DNA of 64,000 bases. Origin: VRUE01 sp963717375. Its GTDB lineage: Bacteria > Actinomycetota > Thermoleophilia > Solirubrobacterales > 70-9. The DNA lies in the NCBI GenBank assembly GCA_963717375.1, contig OY970329.1:1612001-1676000 (forward strand), in the 5' to 3' direction. Positions 7,939-16,238 of this stretch are shown in pieces; the first letter of the stretch is position 1; the number at the start of each line of letters is the position of its first letter. A model generated the notes under the pieces. It was not told the DNA's origin. It did not search any database and was given only the letters and a program-made list of their open reading frames with translations. The position numbers and the translations under genes were made by a program.

Positions 7939-9011
7939 AGGTTCCCCAATCCAAGGCCCGCTCGCGCAAGGACGGCGCGGCGATCCCGCTCGACGAGACC
8001 GACAAGCGGCTGATGAACCTCTTGCAGTCGCGCTTCCCGCTTGACCCTGAGCCCTTCGCCCTCGTCGCCTCCGAGGCTGAGCTCGAGCTTGATGACGTCC
8101 TCACCCGCACGAGACGATTGCTCGACGAGCGGATCATCCGCGAGATCACGCCGATCTTCGACACCCGCGCCCTCGGTTACGAGTCGATGCTGGTCGCTGC
8201 CAAGGTCGATTCGGAGAATCCCCAGCGGGCGGCGCAGGCGGTCAACGCCCACCCGGGCGTCTCGCACAACTACCTGCGCACCCACGAGTTCAACCTCTGG
8301 TTCACGATCGCCACCCCGCCCGACTCCGAGCTCGGCCTCCCCGGCACGCTCGAGGCGCTGATGCGCGAGACCGGCGCCGAGTCGATGCGCGAGCTGCCGA
8401 CCCTGACCCTGTTCAAGATCAACATGAACCTGGAGATGGAGAAGGGCACCGACGCCCTCGCCGCTGCGGTTGACGCCTCACCGCCACGCGAGCTCGAGGC
8501 CCAGCCCTACGATGAGCGCGACATCGCCGTGATCCGCATTCTGCAGGGTCCGATGGACCCGGTCGAGCGGCCCTACGACAAAGCTGCGGCTGAGCTCGGC
8601 ATGAGCACTGAGGATCTGCTCGACCACCTCGGCGGGATGATTGAGCGCAAGCTGCTGCGCCGCGTCGCCGCAATCCTCTATCACCGCCGCGCCGGCTTCT
8701 CCGCCAACGGCATGGGGGTTTGGAAGGTGCCCGAGGACGAGATCATGGAGACCGGTGGTCGCATGGCCTCCTTCCGCGGTATCTCGCACTGCTACCAGCG
8801 CCCGACCTACGCCGACTGGCCCTACAGCGTCTTCACCATGGCCCACGGCCGCTCGAAGGAGGAGTGCGACGCGATCCTCGACTCGATCGCCGCGGAGTGC
8901 GGGATGGGCCCGGACGACCGCGCCACCCTCTACTCCTCGACCGAGTACAAGAAGATCCGCCTGCACTACTTCACCGACGACTACCGTCGTTGGGAGGAAG
9001 AGCATTCCTAG
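7926..9011 (+). CDS. Fused double-domain AhbA/AhbB-like (siroheme decarboxylase family) Lrp/AsnC-type protein
   Basis: The ATG at 7926 gives 361 aa made of two similar halves. Residues about 22-155 begin LDETDKRLMNLLQSRFPL, and about 190-340 begin YDERDIAVIRILQGPM. Each is a winged-helix plus Lrp-like domain. The second half has SHCYQRPTYADWPYSVFTM, close to the YxRPxxPDWPYN signature of AhbA/AhbB/NirDLGH siroheme decarboxylases, which remove two acetate carboxyls from siroheme. In those systems the two subunits are usually separate genes; here they are fused. The location between hemB and hemL supports a tetrapyrrole role, enzymatic or haem-responsive regulatory. Confidence 0.75.
   Translation: MASVKVPQSKARSRKDGAAIPLDETDKRLMNLLQSRFPLDPEPFALVASEAELELDDVLTRTRRLLDERIIREITPIFDTRALGYESMLVAAKVDSENPQRAAQAVNAHPGVSHNYLRTHEFNLWFTIATPPDSELGLPGTLEALMRETGAESMRELPTLTLFKINMNLEMEKGTDALAAAVDASPPRELEAQPYDERDIAVIRILQGPMDPVERPYDKAAAELGMSTEDLLDHLGGMIERKLLRRVAAILYHRRAGFSANGMGVWKVPEDEIMETGGRMASFRGISHCYQRPTYADWPYSVFTMAHGRSKEECDAILDSIAAECGMGPDDRATLYSSTEYKKIRLHYFTDDYRRWEEEHS
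8992..9006 (+). promoter_or_regulatory. Strong Shine-Dalgarno preceding an apparent ATT start of hemL
   Basis: GGGAGGA occupies 8992-8998 and is followed after 5 bases by ATT at 9004-9006. The hemL frame has no ATG, GTG or TTG anywhere near its conserved N-terminus. This site therefore decides the start and makes ATT the best-supported initiator. Confidence 0.55.
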
Positions 9012-10281
9012 CCACGAGCGCTCGGCGGAGCTGTACCGCCGCGCGCTGCAGGTCCTCCCCGGCGGGGTCAACTCGCCGGTGCGGGCGATGCGCCAGATCG
9101 GCCGCGAGCCGATCTTTATCGAGTGCGGCGAGGGTTGTGAACTGGTCGACGTCGACGGCAACCGCTACATCGACTGGGTCGGTTCCTGGGGCCCGCTGAT
9201 CCTCGGCCACGCCCACCCAACGGTGATCGCTGCGGCGGCAGAGGCGGCGACGCGAGGGACCAGCTTCGGCGCCGCGACCGCGGCGGAGGTCGAGCTCGCC
9301 GAAGAGGTCATCGCCCGCGTGCCCTCGGCCGAGATGGTGCGGATGACCAGCTCCGGCACCGAGGCGGCGATGAGCGCGATCCGCCTCGCCCGCGCCGCCA
9401 CCGGCCGCGAGGTGGTGGTCAAGTTCGCCGGCGCCTACCACGGCCACTCCGACGGCCTGTTGGCGGAGGCCGGGTCCGGCCTGGCGACGCTGGCGATCCC
9501 GGCCAGCCCGGGCGTTCCGGCGGCGCAGACGGCCGGCACCGTGGTCGTGCCCTGGAACGACCGCGAGGCGGTTTCGCGGGCGCTGGTCGATCACGAGGTG
9601 GCGGCCATGATCGCGGAGCCGATCGCCGCCAACATGGGCGTCGTTCCACCCGCCGAAGGCTTCCTTGAGTTCCTCCGCTCGGCCAGCCGCGACGCCGGCG
9701 CGCTGCTGGTCTTCGACGAGGTGATCACCGGCTTCCGCGTCGCCGCCGGTGGCGCGCAGCAGTTCTATGGGGTGGAGCCCGACCTGACCGTGCTCGGCAA
9801 GGTGATCGGCGGCGGCCTCCCGGCGGCCGCGTTCGCGGGCCCGCGCGATCTGCTCGAACGAGTCGCCCCGGCCGGCGACGTCTACCAAGCCGGCACCCTC
9901 TCCGGCAATCCCCTCGCTACCGCCGCCGGCCTCGCCACCTTGCGGGCGCTCGACGACCCTGCCTACGAGCGCCTCGCGGCGCTCACCGAGCGCTTCGCCG
10001 CCGGCCTCGCCGGCCTCGCCGAGGGCCGTCCCCTCCAGATCGCCGTTGCCCCCGGCCTGCTCACCCTCTTCTTCTCCGAGGCGCCCGTCCTCGACTTCGC
10101 GACGGCCTCGGCCTGCGACCTCGAAGCCCACGCCCGTTTCTGCCGCGCGATGCTGGAGCGGGGCGTTTACCCGCCGCCGTCGCAGTTCGAGGCCTGGTTC
10201 GTCTCGCTCGCTCACGATGAGGCGGCGATCGACCGAACCGTGGAAGCAGCGGCCGAGTCGCTTGACGAGGCCCTGCGATGA
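9004..10281 (+). CDS. hemL: Glutamate-1-semialdehyde 2,1-aminomutase, apparent ATT start
   Basis: PLP enzyme that converts glutamate-1-semialdehyde to 5-aminolevulinate, feeding HemB. It has LPGGVNSPVRAM at the N-terminus, SSGTEAAMSAIRLAR, GAYHGHSD, LVFDEVITGFRV and the PLP lysine in LTVLGKVIGGGLP (about K266). The length of 425 aa is normal. Starting at a later GTG or ATG (9079, 9088) would cut the conserved PGGVNSPVRA segment, so the start is placed at ATT 9004 behind a good Shine-Dalgarno. It overlaps the preceding gene's end by 8 bases, and its own stop overlaps the next start (ATGA). Confidence 0.9.
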   Translation: MPSHERSAELYRRALQVLPGGVNSPVRAMRQIGREPIFIECGEGCELVDVDGNRYIDWVGSWGPLILGHAHPTVIAAAAEAATRGTSFGAATAAEVELAEEVIARVPSAEMVRMTSSGTEAAMSAIRLARAATGREVVVKFAGAYHGHSDGLLAEAGSGLATLAIPASPGVPAAQTAGTVVVPWNDREAVSRALVDHEVAAMIAEPIAANMGVVPPAEGFLEFLRSASRDAGALLVFDEVITGFRVAAGGAQQFYGVEPDLTVLGKVIGGGLPAAAFAGPRDLLERVAPAGDVYQAGTLSGNPLATAAGLATLRALDDPAYERLAALTERFAAGLAGLAEGRPLQIAVAPGLLTLFFSEAPVLDFATASACDLEAHARFCRAMLERGVYPPPSQFEAWFVSLAHDEAAIDRTVEAAAESLDEALR

Positions 10282-10769
10282 ACGAGGTCCCGGTGCGGTC
10301 CGACCCGAATGACGCGCTGCTGGCCCTCGCGGCACGGCTGCGCGAAGAGGAGACACCGATCTCGGCGCACGTGGTCGAGTCCGCGGAGCGGCCCGTCTTC
10401 GGCCTGCTCGCAGCCCTCGGCGAACGCGCCGCCGCCGCACCGGCCGAGTACGCGCTCGTGGTCGAGGCGGTGCGCGAGGGTTACCTCCTGCACTACGGAA
10501 CGCCGCGGCTGCTGCGCGGCCACGACGCCGACCTCGCCCTGCTCGCCGGGGACTATCTCTACGCCCTCGGCATCGAGCGCCTCGCTGCGCTGAAGGACGC
10601 CGAGGCCGTCGCCGTGCTCTCCGAGCTGATCGGCCGCTGCGCCCAGTTCCACGCCGAGGGACGCGCGAACGAGGTGCCTGCCCTATGGCGCGCATCGGCC
10701 CTCGCGGTTGGCGGCGGAGAGCATGCCGACCGCGAGGCGGCGCGAGTCAATAGACTTCCTACTTCTTGA
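10278..10769 (+). CDS. Conserved hypothetical helical protein in haem/bc-complex operon
   Basis: A 163-aa soluble, alanine- and leucine-rich, apparently all-helical protein. Its start overlaps the hemL stop (ATGA) and it ends 9 bases before qcrA, so it is part of the same transcription unit. The central segment HYGTPRLLRGHDADLALLAGDYLYALG vaguely resembles a polyprenyl-synthase helix pair, but it has no Asp-rich DDxxD motif and should not be called one. No signal peptide, membrane segment or known domain is recognised. Context suggests a link with haem or respiratory-chain assembly. Confidence 0.7.
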   Translation: MNEVPVRSDPNDALLALAARLREEETPISAHVVESAERPVFGLLAALGERAAAAPAEYALVVEAVREGYLLHYGTPRLLRGHDADLALLAGDYLYALGIERLAALKDAEAVAVLSELIGRCAQFHAEGRANEVPALWRASALAVGGGEHADREAARVNRLPTS

Positions 10770-10778
10770 GGTGAGCTG

Positions 10779-11459
10779 TTGAGCGACGACGCGGACAAGC
10801 AAAACGGGGCCGAGGCGGCTGGTCGGCCGGAGCGCCCGACCCCCGAACCCCCCGGTTACTTCGAGGGGGAGTCGATGACGCGCCGTCGCGCCTTCACGGT
10901 CGCGGTCCAGGGCCTTGGCGGAATCGCCGGCGCGGCGATCGTCCTGCCGGCCGTCGGCTTCGCCGTGGCGCCGATCTTCCACCGCGGCAAGGAGCGCTGG
11001 GAGGCGGTCGGCCCGGTCGGCGACTTCGTCGAAGACACTTACCGCCAGGTCGTCTTCACCGAAACCGAGGGGATCGGCGATGCCGGCAAGACCACCGCCT
11101 ACGTGCGCAAGAGCTCGGCGCAGCTCGGCGAGAAGCCGAACGAGATCGTCGCCGTCTCCAACCGTTGCGCCCACCTCGGCTGCCCGGTCCGCTTCGTCGA
11201 GGCGGCCGGCAACTTCATCTGCCCCTGCCACGGCGGCGTCTACGACTTCCAGGGCAAACGGATCGGCGGCCCCCCGGTTCGACCGCTAGACCACTTCCAG
11301 GCCCGCGTCCGCGACGGTCAGGTCGAGCTCGGCCCGCGCTACAGCGTCACTTCGCAGCTCGATCCGGTTCGCGCTCGCGACCCCGGCGAGTTCACCGGTG
11401 GGGTCTGGGAATATCTGTACCCGCCTCGTCCGTCGACCTTCCCACCCCCGAGCGGCTGA
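10779..11459 (+). CDS. qcrA: Menaquinol-cytochrome c reductase Rieske iron-sulfur subunit
   Basis: The TTG at 10779, after an AGGTGAG-like Shine-Dalgarno, gives 226 aa. Residues 34-66 are a TRRRAF plus hydrophobic segment typical of Tat-dependent membrane anchors of Rieske proteins. The cluster ligands are visible as CAHLGC (130-135) and CPCHGG (148-153), binding the 2Fe-2S centre that takes electrons from menaquinol. It opens a qcrA-qcrB-qcrC run. tatA and tatC, needed to export a folded Rieske protein, lie about 4 kb downstream. Confidence 0.93.
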   Translation: MSDDADKQNGAEAAGRPERPTPEPPGYFEGESMTRRRAFTVAVQGLGGIAGAAIVLPAVGFAVAPIFHRGKERWEAVGPVGDFVEDTYRQVVFTETEGIGDAGKTTAYVRKSSAQLGEKPNEIVAVSNRCAHLGCPVRFVEAAGNFICPCHGGVYDFQGKRIGGPPVRPLDHFQARVRDGQVELGPRYSVTSQLDPVRARDPGEFTGGVWEYLYPPRPSTFPPPSG

Positions 11460-11471
11460 GGCTAGGCGACG

Positions 11472-12380
11472 ATGAAGCTCGACTCGATGATCCCCGCACC
11501 ACTGCGCAAACCGGCCAAGCCGGGCGAGGGCAACGGTGCCAAGGGCCCGGCGCCCTCCGACCTAAAGACGGCGCCGCCGGAGCGTCCCTCCGACGCGCAG
11601 CGCCTCGGCGACCGTGCCAAGGACGCGCCGGCCGACGTCCTTGCCTGGGTCGACCAGCGGACTGCTGCCTCCGGCTTCCTCACCGGGATGCTCTACCGCA
11701 AGGTCCCGAAGGGCACCAACTGGTTCTACACGCTCGGCTCGGCCACCCTGATCGCCTTCATCTCGCAGGCGATCACCGGTGTCTTCCTGGCGATGTTCTA
11801 CACGCCGTCGACCACCCAGGCCTACGCCTCGATCGCCCACATCAATAACGACGTCTTCCTCGGCCAGCTCGTCCACGGGATGCACAAGTGGGGCTCGAGC
11901 GTGATGGTGATCCTGGTCTTCCTCCACATGGGCCGCACCTTCTTCTTCGGCGCCTACAAGTACCCGCGCGAGCTCAACTGGGTGATCGGCGTGGTGCTGC
12001 TGATCCTGACGATGACGATGGCCTTCACCGGCTACCTGCTGCCCTTCGATCAGCGCTCCTTCTGGGCCTCGGTCGTCGGCATCAACATCAACGGCACCGG
12101 CCCCGTCGTCGGCCCCTACCTCAGCGACTTCCTCAGAGCCGGCCCCGAGCTCGGCGCGACCACGCTCTCGCGCTTCTACGCGATCCACATGCTGCTCGTT
12201 CCGGGCGCGATCATCGCCCTGATCGGCGCTCATATGTACCTCGTGGTAAAGCTCGGCACGACCGCTCCGCCCTGGGTCAAAGCCGACAAGCCGAAGGGCG
12301 CCGCGCCCGTCTCCCAGCTCGACGCAGGAGTTGAGGGCAACGGTGCGGCGCCGTCCAACGGAGCGGCACCGGCCTCATGA
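11472..12380 (+). CDS. qcrB: Cytochrome b N-terminal (b6-type) subunit of bc complex
   Basis: The 302-aa protein has a hydrophilic N-terminal tail of about 85 residues, then four membrane helices carrying the haem ligands. Histidine-rich helices LVHGMHKWGSSVMVILVFLH and FYAIHMLLVPGAIIALIGAH provide the bis-His haem b sites. This is only the first half of a mitochondrial-type cytochrome b; the second half is the next gene, as in b6f and Bacillus bc complexes. The C-terminal 35 residues are low-complexity Ala/Gly/Pro. It overlaps the next gene by ATGA. Confidence 0.92.
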   Translation: MKLDSMIPAPLRKPAKPGEGNGAKGPAPSDLKTAPPERPSDAQRLGDRAKDAPADVLAWVDQRTAASGFLTGMLYRKVPKGTNWFYTLGSATLIAFISQAITGVFLAMFYTPSTTQAYASIAHINNDVFLGQLVHGMHKWGSSVMVILVFLHMGRTFFFGAYKYPRELNWVIGVVLLILTMTMAFTGYLLPFDQRSFWASVVGININGTGPVVGPYLSDFLRAGPELGATTLSRFYAIHMLLVPGAIIALIGAHMYLVVKLGTTAPPWVKADKPKGAAPVSQLDAGVEGNGAAPSNGAAPAS

Positions 12381-13078
12381 AGCCAGCGGACAAGCAGGCA
12401 TACCTCGAGGAGTACGAGCTGCTGAAGAAGAAGGGCAAGCCCTTCTTCCCCTACGCGGTGCTGAAGGACTCGGCGATGATGCTGGTCGTCGTCGGGGTGA
12501 TCATCCTGATGTCGGTCATCCTCGGTGCCGAGCAGGGCCCCAAGGCCGATCCGACCACGACCACCTACGTGCCGCGCCCCGAGTGGTACTTCTTCTTCCT
12601 CTTCGAGCTCCTGCGCGTGATCAAGCCGCCGGAGTTGGTCCCGATCGCGACGATCGGGATCCCGACGATCTGCATGGTCCTCCTCCTCCTCCTGCCGTTC
12701 TACGACCGCGGCCCGGAGCGCAACCCGATCCGTCGCCCGATCGCGACGACGGCCGGCTGCATCACGATCGCCGCGATGGCCTACCTCAGCTTCCTCGGCG
12801 CCACCGGCGGCTCGCCGACTGAAATCGAGATGAAAGTCGCGCCCCGCTATGAGGCCGGCAAGGAGGTCGTTGCCGGCTCCGGCTGCCTTGCCTGTCACAA
12901 GATCGGTGAGAACGGAAACAACGGCCCCGGTCCCGAACTGACCCATATCGCCCAGCGGATCCCCCGCGCGGCGATCCTGCGCTCGGTGGAGATCGGCCCC
13001 GGTATCATGCCGTCCTTCCGCGACCTGCCGCCGAAGAAGCTCAACGAGCTCGCCGATTTCCTCTCCTCACTCGACTAA
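12377..13078 (+). CDS. qcrC: Subunit IV-cytochrome c fusion of bc complex (Bacillus QcrC type)
   Basis: Residues 1-145 form a cytochrome b C-terminal/subunit IV domain with the quinol-site motif PEWY (68-71) and three or four helices. Residues about 158-233 are a c-type cytochrome domain with CLACH (170-174) as covalent haem site and Met211 in GIMPSF as likely axial ligand. The fusion delivers electrons from menaquinol onward to a terminal oxidase. This architecture is characteristic of Bacillus-type menaquinol:cytochrome c reductase. The gene ends 43 bases before menG. Confidence 0.92.
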   Translation: MKPADKQAYLEEYELLKKKGKPFFPYAVLKDSAMMLVVVGVIILMSVILGAEQGPKADPTTTTYVPRPEWYFFFLFELLRVIKPPELVPIATIGIPTICMVLLLLLPFYDRGPERNPIRRPIATTAGCITIAAMAYLSFLGATGGSPTEIEMKVAPRYEAGKEVVAGSGCLACHKIGENGNNGPGPELTHIAQRIPRAAILRSVEIGPGIMPSFRDLPPKKLNELADFLSSLD

Positions 13079-13121
13079 GCCCTCCCGGGACTCCGCCCAG
13101 TTCGCGGAGCAGGTCAACCGC

Positions 13122-13790
13122 ATGTTCGATCGGGTCGCGGCCCGGTATGACCTGCTGAACTCGCTGATGAGCGCGGGTCTGCACCATCACTGGCGCGATC
13201 GCGCAGCGGATCGCGCCGCGCTTGCCCCGGGGGACTCGGCACTCGACGTCTGCTGTGGCACCGGTGACCTGTCGCTAGAGCTGGCCGCCCGCGTTTCTCC
13301 TGCCGGCCACGTCGTCGGCTGCGATTTCTCCGAGCCGATGCTCGACTTGGCGCGGGAGAAGGCATCGCAACGTGGCGTACAGGGAGTTCGCTTCGAGTGG
13401 GCCGACGCGCTTGCCCTGCCGTACGACGCCGGCCGCTTCGACGCGGTCACCGTTGGTTTCGGCGTCCGTAACTTCGCCGATCGTGATCGCGGCTTGCGGG
13501 AGATGACCAGGGTTCTCCGCCCGGGGGGAAGGCTGGTCGTGCTCGAGTTCACCAGGCCTCGCCGCTTTCCCTTCTCAACCTTTTACTCGCTCTGGTTCGA
13601 TCGCATCGCGCCGCTTCTCGGCAGGCTCTCCGATGACCCGGAGGCCTACGCCTATCTGGCCGAGTCCGTTCATACCTTTCCCGGTCCTCGGGGCCTTGCG
13701 GAGAAGATGGACGCGGCCGGCCTCAAGGGGATCAAGTACACGATCCTCGCCGGTGGGATCGTCACGATCCACAGCGGCCTCGCCGAGTGA
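13122..13790 (+). CDS. menG: Demethylmenaquinone methyltransferase (UbiE/MenG family)
   Basis: The SAM-dependent methyltransferase motifs are clear: MFDRVAARYDLLNSLMSAGLH at the start, LDVCCGTGDLSLELA (SAM loop), CDFSEPMLDLAR, and VTVGFGVRNFADR followed by MTRVLRPGGRLVVLEF. All are hallmarks of UbiE/MenG, which makes menaquinone from demethylmenaquinone. The 222-aa length is typical. It lies directly after the bc complex genes and overlaps the polyprenyl diphosphate synthase (GTGA), so the operon couples quinone synthesis with quinol oxidation. Confidence 0.92.
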   Translation: MFDRVAARYDLLNSLMSAGLHHHWRDRAADRAALAPGDSALDVCCGTGDLSLELAARVSPAGHVVGCDFSEPMLDLAREKASQRGVQGVRFEWADALALPYDAGRFDAVTVGFGVRNFADRDRGLREMTRVLRPGGRLVVLEFTRPRRFPFSTFYSLWFDRIAPLLGRLSDDPEAYAYLAESVHTFPGPRGLAEKMDAAGLKGIKYTILAGGIVTIHSGLAE

Positions 13791-14752
13791 CCCGCCCCTC
13801 CGCTGTCCCGCCGCCAGTCACCGCGGTTCTCGATGCCTCCAGCCGCTGGCTGCCGGCGCGCCTGGGCGAGGTCGAGGAGCGCCTGCGAGAGCAGAGCCGG
13901 GGCCACGGCGACCTCCTGAGCGAGGACCTGGCGACTACCCTCGCCGCCGGCGGCAAGCGGTTGCGACCGCTCCTGGTCCTGCTTTGCGCCGGAGCCGATG
14001 GGGGGGAGGAGGCGGTGCGGGCGGCGACCGCGATCGAGCTGGTCCATATGGCGACCCTCGTCCACGACGACGTCCTCGACGCCGCGCCGCTGCGCCGCGG
14101 CCAGCCGACGATCGCCGCTGTCTCCGGCCGCGACCGGGCGACTGCCGCCGGGGACCTGCTCTTCGCTCGCGCCTTCGCCTTCCTCGCCGGGCACGGCGAC
14201 AGCCGCTCCGTCGCGCTGCTCGCGGAAGCCTCGTCGGCGCTGGCCCGAGGTGAGCTGGCCCAGCGGCAGGACGCCTTCGACCTCGAGATTTCCGAGCGGC
14301 GCTACCTCGACCGCTGCCGGCTCAAGACCGCGAAGCTGTTCGAGTGCGCCTGCCGGATGGGCAACGACAGTGAGGCACTCGGTGCCTTCGGCGCCGAGAT
14401 TGGCCTTGCCTTTCAGCTCCTCGACGACGTCCTCGACGTCTCTGGTCCGCCGGAGCGCACCGGCAAGGCCCGTGGCACCGATCTGCTCGACGGAACGGTG
14501 ACCCTGCCGCTGATCGTGGCCGCTGCCAGCGACCCCTCACTCCGCTCGGGCGACCTGCGCGAGCTCGATCTTGCCGCCGTCGAGGCGCTCTGCGATCGCA
14601 TCGCCGCGACCGGGGCGCTGGACCAGGTTCGCTCACGGGCTTTGGCCATGGTCAACGAGGCCAAGGCACGGCTCGAGGACGACGGCTTTGACCCAGAGCA
14701 GCGGCAGCTCCTTGGCCTCGTCGCCGACGGCGTAGTCCAGCGATACAGCTAG
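13787..14752 (+). CDS. Long-chain polyprenyl diphosphate synthase (menaquinone side chain)
   Basis: The 321-aa all-helical protein starts with GTG overlapping the menG stop. It has the first Asp-rich motif LVHDDVLDAAPLRRG and the second LLDDVLDV, plus GGKRLRPLLVLL, as in all-trans polyprenyl diphosphate synthases. The residues before the first motif are not bulky in a way that lets chain length be read confidently. Its place after menG points to the menaquinone isoprenoid tail, as in HepT/IspB enzymes. The stop overlaps the stop of the convergent gene (shared CTAG). Confidence 0.88.
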   Translation: MTRPSAVPPPVTAVLDASSRWLPARLGEVEERLREQSRGHGDLLSEDLATTLAAGGKRLRPLLVLLCAGADGGEEAVRAATAIELVHMATLVHDDVLDAAPLRRGQPTIAAVSGRDRATAAGDLLFARAFAFLAGHGDSRSVALLAEASSALARGELAQRQDAFDLEISERRYLDRCRLKTAKLFECACRMGNDSEALGAFGAEIGLAFQLLDDVLDVSGPPERTGKARGTDLLDGTVTLPLIVAAASDPSLRSGDLRELDLAAVEALCDRIAATGALDQVRSRALAMVNEAKARLEDDGFDPEQRQLLGLVADGVVQRYS

Positions 14753-15081
14753 CGGAAGTCGTCGGCGGTGATCAGGTCCGCGGCGAGGGCGGCGCCGAGC
14801 GTGTCGGCGACGAACTGCATGTTCTCGTGCTCGAGCGTCTTCAGCACATCGCTCAACGCCCTGGTGCCGAGATCGAGCACCTCGTCGAAAGCATCGATTT
14901 CGCCTTCGCCGTGAACCTTGTCGCAGTGCCATTCGCACTCGGGGCAGCGCCGCCAGAGGCGCCAGTGCCCACGATCGCCTGCCTGCTCCCAACAGGTGGG
15001 TTGCACCAGGGTCGAGGCGCACTGCGGGCAGACGTGAAGTCCGGCGGCGATCTTGGTCTGGCTGGCGCTCGCGTCTTGCAT
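14749..15081 (-). CDS. Hypothetical protein with two CxxC zinc-ribbon-like pairs
   Basis: The ATG at 15081 (MQDASASQTKIAAG) gives 110 aa. An upstream in-frame ATG at 15144 exists but adds a basic leader without family features. Residues about 17-50 hold CPQC, a single Cys, and CPEC followed by HCDKVH, a likely zinc-binding ribbon. The remainder is an acidic, probably helical region with LKTLEHENMQFVADTLGAALAADLITADDF. It stands alone between convergent and divergent neighbours. No function is known to me. Confidence 0.65.
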   Translation of the reverse strand: MQDASASQTKIAAGLHVCPQCASTLVQPTCWEQAGDRGHWRLWRRCPECEWHCDKVHGEGEIDAFDEVLDLGTRALSDVLKTLEHENMQFVADTLGAALAADLITADDFR

Positions 15082-15219
15082 GTCTGCTCTATCGAACCCG
15101 CGAAACGATGACTCAATCCGCACTTTCCCCCAAGACCCCCACAAAACTCAAAAATCGAGTAGGCCTCCTACCCAATTCGCCGTGATCCGATAGTTGGGGA
15201 TGGCCGTTACCATTGGTGA

Positions 15220-15450
15220 ATGCCAAATGTCGGACCTATGGAGCTTGCGATCGTCCTGATCATCGCCCTGGTCGTCTTCGGACCGAAACGCCTGCCGGAG
15301 CTCGGTCGCTCCCTGGGCAAAGGGATCCGCGAGTTCCGCGGCTCGGTCAGCGGCGACAGCCACGAGCCGGATCAGCCCGAGGCGATTGAGCCCCCAGCAC
15401 CCGTCGCCAAGGGCGCTGAGGGCGAGCCGGTCGTTCACGACCGCAGCTGA
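15220..15450 (+). CDS. tatA: Twin-arginine translocase subunit TatA
   Basis: A 76-aa protein with one N-terminal membrane helix (MELAIVLIIALVVF), the conserved FGPKRLPELGRSLGKGIREFRG hinge plus amphipathic helix, and an acidic/proline C-tail: the standard TatA layout. TatA forms the export pore for folded proteins. tatC follows after 11 bases. The Rieske subunit upstream is an expected substrate. Confidence 0.95.
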   Translation: MPNVGPMELAIVLIIALVVFGPKRLPELGRSLGKGIREFRGSVSGDSHEPDQPEAIEPPAPVAKGAEGEPVVHDRS

Positions 15451-15461
15451 GGCCAGCCACA

Positions 15462-16232
15462 GTGGCTCGCATGAAGGCGGTCTCTCACGAGGATCGCCTC
15501 ACCCTCGTCGAGCACCTCGACGAGCTTCGCACGCGCATCGTCGTCTGCCTGGTCGTCTTCGGCGTCGCCCTGGCGCTCTGCTTCTGGCAGAACAACCTGC
15601 TGCTCGAAATCGCCAACGGGCCGCTTCCCAGCGATCACGACAAGCTGATCACCTTCGGCATCGCCGAACCGTTCACGACAACGCTCACCGTCTCCGTCTA
15701 TGGGGCGCTGATCCTCTGCCTGCCGATCTTCATCTACCAGATCTATGCCTACGTCCTGCCCGCCTTCAGCCACAGCGAGCGGCGGATGATCCTGCCGCTG
15801 CTGCTGGCTGCGCCGCTGCTCTTCCTCGCCGGCGTCGCCTTCTCCTACTTCGTCGTGATGCCGGCCGCGGTCAAGTTCCTGCTCAACTTCAACGACACCC
15901 AGTTCAACGTCCAGGTCCGCGCCCGCGACTACTACAGCTTCTTCTCGACCACGATGCTCGCCGGCGGGGTGATCTTCCAACTGCCGCTGGCGATCCTCGC
16001 CGTCACCCGGCTCGGCATCGTCAGCGTCGAGCAGCTGAAAAAGAACCGCCGCTACGCGTACCTGATCATCGCCGTCGTCGCCGCTGCATTGCCCGGCGTC
16101 GACCCCATCTCGATGCTGATCGAGATGGTTCCTCTACTTGTTCTGTTCGAGTTGAGTATCTTGATCGCTCGCGCCTTTGGCACGCCGAGGGAGGCGGGAG
16201 GAATGGCACGGCCCTCAACCCAGGAGCACTGA
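15462..16232 (+). CDS. tatC: Twin-arginine translocase subunit TatC
   Basis: The 256-aa protein has six predicted helices and TatC signatures LVEHLDELRTRI at the N-terminus and FIYQIYAYVLPAFSHSERR in the first cytoplasmic/periplasmic loops. TatC binds the twin-arginine signal peptide. Start is GTG 15462, or possibly the ATG at 15471. It sits between tatA and a membrane-anchored helical protein that begins 6 bases after its stop, suggesting one operon. Confidence 0.95.
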   Translation: MARMKAVSHEDRLTLVEHLDELRTRIVVCLVVFGVALALCFWQNNLLLEIANGPLPSDHDKLITFGIAEPFTTTLTVSVYGALILCLPIFIYQIYAYVLPAFSHSERRMILPLLLAAPLLFLAGVAFSYFVVMPAAVKFLLNFNDTQFNVQVRARDYYSFFSTTMLAGGVIFQLPLAILAVTRLGIVSVEQLKKNRRYAYLIIAVVAAALPGVDPISMLIEMVPLLVLFELSILIARAFGTPREAGGMARPSTQEH

Positions 16233-16238
16233 TTCGAG

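Noticed and set aside
8971..10695. Long minus-strand open frame across hemL
   Set aside because: Arg/Gly-rich antisense shadow caused by high GC; hemL is a certain gene on the other strand.
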